DNA from: Chloroflexota bacterium
GTDB taxonomy: Bacteria > Chloroflexota > Anaerolineae > UBA4142
Assembly (NCBI GenBank): GCA_023381515.1
Contig: JAMCQI010000045.1
Coordinates: 1 to 27,865 of the forward strand
DNA length: 27,865 nucleotides
Direction of reading: 5' to 3'
How positions within the stretch are numbered: the stretch's first letter is position 1; every line of letters begins with the position of its first letter. Of the stretch, positions 22,675 to 27,865 are shown piece by piece. The translations under genes were made by a program, and so were the position numbers. A model generated the notes under the pieces. The model was given only the letters and a program-made list of their open reading frames with translations. It was not told the DNA's origin and did not search any database.

Positions 22675-24444
22675 ATGCAGACGTTGAACCGACGCGATTT
22701 TCTCAAGCTGTCCGCCGCAGCCTTTGGCGGCCTGCTGCTCGCAAGTTGCAGGGGCCGGCAAGGCTTGCTGACACCGGCGCACCCGGCCGCGACCGCCGTG
22801 GCGCCGCAAGCCGCCCCGCCGACCGTCGTGTCGGCGTCTCCGACGTCGGCGAACCTCACGGGACCGGCGGACACGGTCCTGCTCAATGGCAAGGTGATTA
22901 CCGTGGGGCCAGGCGACGCCGTCGCGCAAGCCGTCGCTTTCAAGGGCGACCTCATCCAGGCCGTCGGGACGACAGAGGAGATCGAGGCGCACGTCGGCGC
23001 TTCGACCCGGACGGTGGATCTAAAGGGCAAGGCTGTAACACCCGGCCTGATCGACGCTCATTGTCACATGGAGATCGTCGGCCTGATGAACGACCAATTC
23101 ACGGCCTTGATGCCGCCCGACGTGGTCTCCTTGGACGGCCTGCAGAAGAAACTCGCGCAGATCGTCGCCAAGACTCCAAAAGACGATTGGATTCAGGGAT
23201 ACTATTTGTTCGTCGGCGTCGGCGCAATCCCGAAGAGGCAAGACCTGGACGCGGTCGCGCCCGATCACCCGGTCTGGATCATGCAGCAGGGCGGCCACTA
23301 TGGGAGTGCCAACAGCCGCGCGCTCAAGATCGCAAACATCACGGCGAACACCTCGAATCCAGACGGGGGCATTATCGAGCGCGACGCCGGCGGTGAGCCG
23401 ACCGGCGTGTTCTACAACCATCGGGCGATGGACCTCCTGCGTCGCGAGATCCCGCTCGACACCCGCGCCAACCCCCGCAGCTATATCACTTCCGCGCAGG
23501 AGCAGTTTGCCGCGTTCGGCGTGACCAGCTTTCACGACAATAACGTGCGCGATCTCGAGGTCCTGCAGGCTTACCGGGACATGGGCCGCGACGGCACGGC
23601 GAAACTGCGGAGCGCCGTTTACTACACACTGGAATGGCCCAAAGACCTGGACACGGCGCTCTCGAAGGTCGAACGGTTCCAGGACTCGAACGCGCGCCTT
23701 GGGGGATTCAAGTTCTTGATCGACGGCCAAACGCCGACGGCGTACACGCACGAGCCGCACGAAGGCGCGAGCTGGAATATGCCGACCTGGGACCCGGCGA
23801 CCTTCAAGCGCGCCGTCCGATCGCTGCACGATACGGGCTTGCAGATCTGCGTTCACTGCATTGGCGACGCGGCGGTGGATTTGGTGATCGACGCGTACGA
23901 GGAAGCGATGAATGCAAACCCGCGCCCCGATCCGCGTCATCGCATCGAGCACGCGATCATTTCAACTCGAGATGCGACGCGGCGAATGAAAGACCTGGGG
24001 ATCGTCGTGAGCACGCAGCCGGCCTTTATCCGCGTCGGGGGCGATACCTGGGTCAAGTATTTCGGGCAAGCCGGCAGCCAGCGCTCGATCGTGACTCGCG
24101 AATGGCTAGAGAATGGAGTCCACCTCGCGCTGGGCTCGGACGCGCCGACGAGCCCTTGGATCTCCCCACAGATGACGCTAACCGGGGCGGTGCTGCGTCC
24201 GACGATCTCAAACAAGGTTTTGGAACCTGAGCAATGTTTGACTATCCAAGAGGCCCTGCGCGCCCACACGTTGGAAGCCGCCTTCGCCGTACACGAGGAA
24301 GACGTCAAGGGCTCGATCGAGGTCGGCAAGCTGGCCGACGTCGCAGTATGGAATCAAGACCCATATTCAATCACCGCCCAGGAAATGCAGAATGCGACCA
24401 TTGCCATGACCTTTGTGGGCGGGCAAATCATCTATACGGGCTGA
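22675..24444 (+). CDS. Exported YtcJ-type metal-dependent amidohydrolase
   Basis: The 589-residue protein begins with a Tat-type signal NRRDFLKLSAAAFGGLLLASC that also holds a lipobox (LASC, Cys25), so it is probably exported folded and lipid-anchored. A low-complexity Ala/Pro/Thr linker follows to about residue 60. The amidohydrolase-3 domain starts ADTVLLNGKVITVGPGDAVAQAVAFKGD. Metal ligands appear in TPGLIDAHCHME, CVHCIGDAAVD, HRIEHAI and ALGSDAPTSPW. The C-terminus (GSIEVGKLADVAVWNQDP, MTFVGGQIIYTG) is typical of the urease/dihydroorotase superfamily. Members hydrolyse N-acyl, imide or formamide bonds; the substrate is unknown here. GGGAGGA (22664-22670) sets the start at ATG 22675. It appears monocistronic, with terminator hairpins just downstream. 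Confidence 0.9.
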   Translation: MQTLNRRDFLKLSAAAFGGLLLASCRGRQGLLTPAHPAATAVAPQAAPPTVVSASPTSANLTGPADTVLLNGKVITVGPGDAVAQAVAFKGDLIQAVGTTEEIEAHVGASTRTVDLKGKAVTPGLIDAHCHMEIVGLMNDQFTALMPPDVVSLDGLQKKLAQIVAKTPKDDWIQGYYLFVGVGAIPKRQDLDAVAPDHPVWIMQQGGHYGSANSRALKIANITANTSNPDGGIIERDAGGEPTGVFYNHRAMDLLRREIPLDTRANPRSYITSAQEQFAAFGVTSFHDNNVRDLEVLQAYRDMGRDGTAKLRSAVYYTLEWPKDLDTALSKVERFQDSNARLGGFKFLIDGQTPTAYTHEPHEGASWNMPTWDPATFKRAVRSLHDTGLQICVHCIGDAAVDLVIDAYEEAMNANPRPDPRHRIEHAIISTRDATRRMKDLGIVVSTQPAFIRVGGDTWVKYFGQAGSQRSIVTREWLENGVHLALGSDAPTSPWISPQMTLTGAVLRPTISNKVLEPEQCLTIQEALRAHTLEAAFAVHEEDVKGSIEVGKLADVAVWNQDPYSITAQEMQNATIAMTFVGGQIIYTG

Positions 24445-24462
24445 CTCTTTGATCGAACAACC

Positions 24463-24478
24463 CGGCCCCCCGGGGCCG
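24463..24478 (+). other. GC-rich hairpin before the amidohydrolase terminator
   Basis: CGGCCCC (24463-24469) and GGGGCCG (24472-24478) pair around a 2-base centre. The hairpin lies between the stop codon and the main terminator and could stabilise the 3' end. The tight loop makes it weak on its own. Confidence 0.4.
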
Positions 24479-24482
24479 TCGT

Positions 24483-24514
24483 ACCGACCGTCGGATCGTG
24501 GACGGTCGGTTTTG
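24483..24514 (+). terminator. Intrinsic terminator after the amidohydrolase
   Basis: ACCGACCGTC (24483-24492) and GACGGTCGGT (24501-24510) form a perfect 10-bp stem with an 8-base loop, directly followed by TTTG. It lies about 40 bp after the stop. Confidence 0.85.
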
Positions 24515-24777
24515 TACGTACTCTTGCCGATTCCTCTTACTGGTCCCCTAAGGCTACGCCGTCCCCAGAGTCGCTTGATTGCACGTCGACCGCTGATCCC
24601 TCGTCCTCTCCGCCGCGTATTCCTCCCGCGGCAAAGAGAAAAACCGAAGCGTAGGCAATGGTGCCAAGCCCGTCGCCGGCCCTGCCGTGCCCGAGGTTCA
24701 AACATGACCCCCGTCATCCTCGCCTGTGACCTGAGGCACTGTTTCCACTGCCGGATTCGTGTTAGGCTCGGATCGAC
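24515..24777. other. Upstream region of the ABC permease gene
   Basis: No gene is recognised. It should contain the permease promoter, but no convincing -35/-10 pair was found. Confidence 0.45.
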
Positions 24778-27165
24778 ATGAAACCTTCGCTTCGCACGAT
24801 TCGACACAAGATTATCCGCGATCTCCGGGGCAATTTGGGCCGAACGCTGCTGGTTTCCCTCAGCATCGGCATCGGCGTGCTCGCGGTCGGGACGATTGTG
24901 GCGGCCAAAGATATTCTGACTTGTGACATTCACACTCGTTATTCGGCCATCAACCCGGCGCAGATCGCGCTCACGGTCTCAGAGGGCGTGACGCGCGACG
25001 ACCTCGCTGGGTTACGCCGGCTGCCCGGCGCCGCAAGCGTCCAGGGCCGCGCGATCGTCGACGGCCGCTACCATACCGCGACCAGCCCGGAATGGAAAAC
25101 GATCGAGTTCATCGGCATACCCGAGCCGGATGCTCAATCCGTCGACGTGGTCACACCGCAAGCGGGCCAGTGGTATGCCGACCGCGGCGAACTGGTTGTC
25201 GAGCGCGCCTCGCTCGTCGTGATGAACGCGCAGATCGGCGACAGCGTGATCGTCGACGCGATGGGTCACGAAAAGGGTCTCAGAATCGTCGGCACAGCGC
25301 ACCAACAGGATGACGTGATGGCGTCCGTCAAAGGTAATCCGATCGCCTTCGTTAATTCGGATACGCTTCTGCAATTGCAGGGAAACGAGCGCTACAATAC
25401 GGTCTATCTCACCGTCGCCGATCCGGCTCGCAAATCGGCGGTTGCCGACGCTGCGCGCAAGCGTCTCGAAGACAGCGGATTAACCGTGACGCGCGTGACT
25501 CTGCTCGACCCGGCGCAACATCCGGCCCAGGACGTCCTGGACGTGCTGCTGCTCGTCATGGGCATCCTCGCGGTCCTCGCGCTCGGCTTGAGCAGCTTTC
25601 TGGTTACCAACACGATTGGCGCGCTGGTCGCACAGCAGATCAAGCAGATCGGGATAATGAAATCGATTGGGGCGGACACCCGCACCGTCGTTCGCGTATA
25701 CGGTTTGGCCGTGCTGGCGTACGCCCTGCTCGGTACTGCCGCGGCCGCGCCCGTCGCCGAGCGCGCCGGCTATCGTCTGGCGCAATTCCTCGCCGGGCAG
25801 ATCAACGTGGACCTGCTGCCTTACCGCCCCTCTGTCCCTGCCGGGCTCGCGATGCTTGGCGTGGGCCTGGTCGTGCCGTTCGTCGCCTCCGCCAAACCGC
25901 TCCGGGAAGGCGCGCGAATCACCGTGCGTCAGGCGATCGCCGACTATGGACTGGGCGGTGGCAGCGGCGACAATCGTCTGAGCCGACTGCTGGGACGAAT
26001 CGGCAGCTTGCCGCGGGTCTGGGCGCTCGCGCTTCGCAATGCCGTTCGCGTGCCCGATCGCCTTGCATTGTCGCTCGTCACGCTCACCCTGGGCGGCGCA
26101 ACCTTCATCGCGGTGTTGAGCGTGGACGCTTCATTCGCAAGTACCATTGACAATCTTGTGGAGGGGCAGTACGGTATGCATACGCTCCTCGCCTTCACAC
26201 ACGAACAGCGAAGCAGTTGGGTCGACTCCCTCGCCGAATCCGAGTCGGGCGTCGCGCGCGCCGAACCCTGGTTCTTCGACCACGCGACGATGAAGGTGCC
26301 GGCCGGCCAGGAGGTACAGGTGCTGGTCGAGGCTGGTCCCGACGATACCCAGTTCTACACGCCGAGACTGGAGGCCGGCCGGTGGCTGACGTCCGAAGAC
26401 GAGCAGGCGATCGTGATCAATCGCAAGTGGGCCGAAGAAGAGCACGTCAACTTGGGCGATACCGTTCACCTTGAGTTCGGCGAGAATCACACGGACACCG
26501 AGTGGGTCGTCGTCGGCATCAACCAGGACCTCGTTCAACGACAGACCGGCGTCTTCGTCCCACTCGACGCGCTGGAGCATCAACTCAAGCGCACGGATAA
26601 GACGACCGTGCTCGAGGTGCGATACCATTCCGACGATGTGCGTACCCGCTCACGATCGACCGCCGACCTAGTCGCCTTCTTCAAGGCCCAAGGCATCGAC
26701 GTTTTCTCGACCCAGTCGTTGACCGACATCAAGAGCCAGATCACGAGCCTTTACCACATCCTCGTCGTTTTTCTCCTCTCCATGTCTCTCCTGATGGCGC
26801 TCGTCGGCGGAATCGGATTGATGGGGATGATGAGCATAAACGTGCTCGAACGCAGCAAGGAGATTGGGGTCATGCGCGCGATCGGCGCAGCCAGCCGCGA
26901 CATCGTGGAGATCTTCTGGGGTGAAGCGATGGTCGTTTCAGGCCTCAGCTTCGTCCTGGCCGTGTTGGCGAGCGTGCCGTTATCTCAGGTCATGGCGCGC
27001 GCCGTAGGCATCGCATTCATCCAGTCTCCGCTTGACTTTGCCTATGCCTACCGCGGCATCGCCTATTGGTTCGCCATCACGGCTGTCGTGGGTACGCTGG
27101 CGAGCATCGTCCCCGCGCTGAACGCGGCAAACCTGAGCGTGCGCCAGAGCCTGAGTTACGAATGA
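24778..27165 (+). CDS. ABC transporter permease with two FtsX domains (MacB/LolC-E-like)
   Basis: The 795-residue membrane protein has the duplicated layout of long FtsX-type permeases. It shows TM1 at about 22-44 (GRTLLVSLSIGIGVLAVG), an extracytoplasmic MacB-type domain, and a first FtsX core at about 258-375 (VLLLVMGILAVLALGLSSFLV, QQIKQIGIMKSIGAD). A second copy has a TM near 435 (LALSLVTLTLGGATFIAVL), a second extracytoplasmic domain, and an FtsX core at about 660-795 (SMSLLMALVGGIGLMGMMSINVLERSKEIGVMRAIGA). The EIGVMRAIGA and QIGIMKSIGA loops are the coupling helices for the ATPase. No ATP-binding subunit is encoded nearby in the window. Such systems extrude lipoproteins, peptides or drugs, or act as mechanotransmitters. 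A lipoprotein gene follows 37 bp later. The start has only a weak Shine-Dalgarno. Confidence 0.88.
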   Translation: MKPSLRTIRHKIIRDLRGNLGRTLLVSLSIGIGVLAVGTIVAAKDILTCDIHTRYSAINPAQIALTVSEGVTRDDLAGLRRLPGAASVQGRAIVDGRYHTATSPEWKTIEFIGIPEPDAQSVDVVTPQAGQWYADRGELVVERASLVVMNAQIGDSVIVDAMGHEKGLRIVGTAHQQDDVMASVKGNPIAFVNSDTLLQLQGNERYNTVYLTVADPARKSAVADAARKRLEDSGLTVTRVTLLDPAQHPAQDVLDVLLLVMGILAVLALGLSSFLVTNTIGALVAQQIKQIGIMKSIGADTRTVVRVYGLAVLAYALLGTAAAAPVAERAGYRLAQFLAGQINVDLLPYRPSVPAGLAMLGVGLVVPFVASAKPLREGARITVRQAIADYGLGGGSGDNRLSRLLGRIGSLPRVWALALRNAVRVPDRLALSLVTLTLGGATFIAVLSVDASFASTIDNLVEGQYGMHTLLAFTHEQRSSWVDSLAESESGVARAEPWFFDHATMKVPAGQEVQVLVEAGPDDTQFYTPRLEAGRWLTSEDEQAIVINRKWAEEEHVNLGDTVHLEFGENHTDTEWVVVGINQDLVQRQTGVFVPLDALEHQLKRTDKTTVLEVRYHSDDVRTRSRSTADLVAFFKAQGIDVFSTQSLTDIKSQITSLYHILVVFLLSMSLLMALVGGIGLMGMMSINVLERSKEIGVMRAIGAASRDIVEIFWGEAMVVSGLSFVLAVLASVPLSQVMARAVGIAFIQSPLDFAYAYRGIAYWFAITAVVGTLASIVPALNAANLSVRQSLSYE

Positions 27166-27202
27166 GCGGCATCAGCCGACTAACCTAGTTATGGGAGTCA
27201 CG

Positions 27203-27865
27203 ATGAAACGACTAGTCCTACCCGGCCTGTGCTTGATCGTTGCGCTCTTGATCGCCGGATGCCAGAACAGCGCGCCGGCGGTGAGCGCGCCGAGCCTGCG
27301 GCAGTCGCCGGCCGCATCTGCTGCGCCGGCGAGCGAGGGGGATCTGGAATCGACCGACATGGTGCAGAGTTCCGATGGCAGAATGAGCGTCCTAGGCAAG
27401 ACCGCGCTGTTCGTCTCTCTCAAGGCGATGAGCGCACCCCCGTCCGCGCCGTCCGGCTGGGAGTTCGTCGGTCCGGTTTTTGACGTCATCGCGCAAGACC
27501 GGCAGCGCCGGCCCGTACACAAGCTGGCAAGCGCACTGAAACTGCGTTTTTCCGTCCCGACAGATGGCGCGGTTACCGTTATGGTATTCGACGGCGCCGG
27601 CTGGCAGGTCGTGCCAAGCGATGTCGACGCCGACGGCAGCCTCGTCGCGGACGTGGACCACTTGACGCCGTACGTGGCCGCTTCGCCAAAGCAAGCGAGT
27701 GCGATTCGGAGGGCGCCGACCGTCGTTCCCAAGGTCACGCCGGGCGCTCGGGCTACGGTCGTCACGGCGCCGGTATCGTCGAGCGACGCGCTGACCGAGC
27801 TGCAGAACGCCGCGGCAGCGGTCAAGGGAAAAAAGGTCAAGGTGAGCTCGCCGGCCGGCTACGCC
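27203..27865 (+). CDS. Lipoprotein of unknown function, cut by the window end
   Basis: The frame stays open for 221 codons from ATG 27203 to the last base. The N-terminus MKRLVLPGLCLIVALLIAGC is a lipoprotein signal with lipobox IAGC. An Ala/Ser/Pro-rich linker follows, then a beta-like domain: GWEFVGPVFDVIAQDRQRRP, LASALKLRFSVP and GAVTVMVFDGAGWQVVPSD. Its last part resembles the ZU5-like or beta-sandwich domains found in surface proteins, though this is only a resemblance. A Pro/Thr/Val linker and KKVKVSSPAGYA come before the edge. GGGAG (27193-27197) precedes ATG 27203; an in-frame ATG at 27191 is a less likely start. It is on the same strand as the ABC permease and close to it, so they may share a transcript. 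Confidence 0.75.
   Translation, partial: MKRLVLPGLCLIVALLIAGCQNSAPAVSAPSLRQSPAASAAPASEGDLESTDMVQSSDGRMSVLGKTALFVSLKAMSAPPSAPSGWEFVGPVFDVIAQDRQRRPVHKLASALKLRFSVPTDGAVTVMVFDGAGWQVVPSDVDADGSLVADVDHLTPYVAASPKQASAIRRAPTVVPKVTPGARATVVTAPVSSSDALTELQNAAAAVKGKKVKVSSPAGYA

Noticed and set aside
1..27865. CRISPR array, rRNA or complete tRNA genes
   Set aside because: No regularly spaced repeats and no rRNA- or tRNA-like sequences were seen when reading both strands by eye.

Overview
The window reads as a high-GC bacterial chromosome fragment, most likely from the Chloroflexota. Pointers to this are a mevalonate-pathway decarboxylase in a bacterium, a secreted protein ending in a FLPLVLK-type tail, a double-zinc-ribbon membrane protein with a Pro/Thr-rich linker, and Tat-type lipoproteins. 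No rRNA or tRNA is present, so the assignment is an inference. Two stretches (about 8.0-12.3 kb and 18.1-22.4 kb) are visibly more AT-rich than the rest and look like accessory DNA.

Layout. 1-394: a perfect 82-bp inverted repeat flanks a cut-off response regulator; this looks like a fold-back chimera at a contig end. 391-6046 (+): an exopolysaccharide cluster with a GT4 glycosyltransferase, two Wzz/YveK-type chain-length proteins, a detached CpsD-type tyrosine kinase, and RmlA and RmlB for dTDP-sugar synthesis. It ends at a hairpin terminator. 6475-11702 (-): a signal-peptide-bearing lectin-lipase, a membrane-anchored protein of unknown function, and a small three-helix membrane protein broken by a complete ISAzo13-family insertion sequence (6631-7996). 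The element has 24-bp terminal repeats, a 5-bp CTTAG target duplication, and a transposase split exactly at an A_AAA_AAC slippery heptamer.

12306-15264 (-): an operon with a good promoter, encoding site-2 protease RseP, a zinc-ribbon membrane protein and RidA, closed by a strong terminator. 15421-16410 (-): a diphosphomevalonate or phosphomevalonate decarboxylase with its own promoter. 16589-18140 (+): a decaying redox and transport cluster. It holds the C-terminal piece of an unknown gene, a Rieske protein broken by one missing base, an intact small membrane protein, and a badly eroded TDT/SLAC1-type anion transporter.

18386-21872 (+): a near-consensus promoter drives an 885-residue Eco57I/type IIG-like adenine methyltransferase that overlaps a 187-residue unrecognised protein. 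This two-gene unit, on AT-richer DNA beside gene wreckage, is the best candidate here for an undescribed defence or modification system. 22675-24444 (+): a Tat/lipobox amidohydrolase of the YtcJ type with its terminator. 24778-27165 (+): a two-FtsX-domain ABC permease with no ATPase in the window. 27203-end (+): a lipoprotein cut by the window edge.
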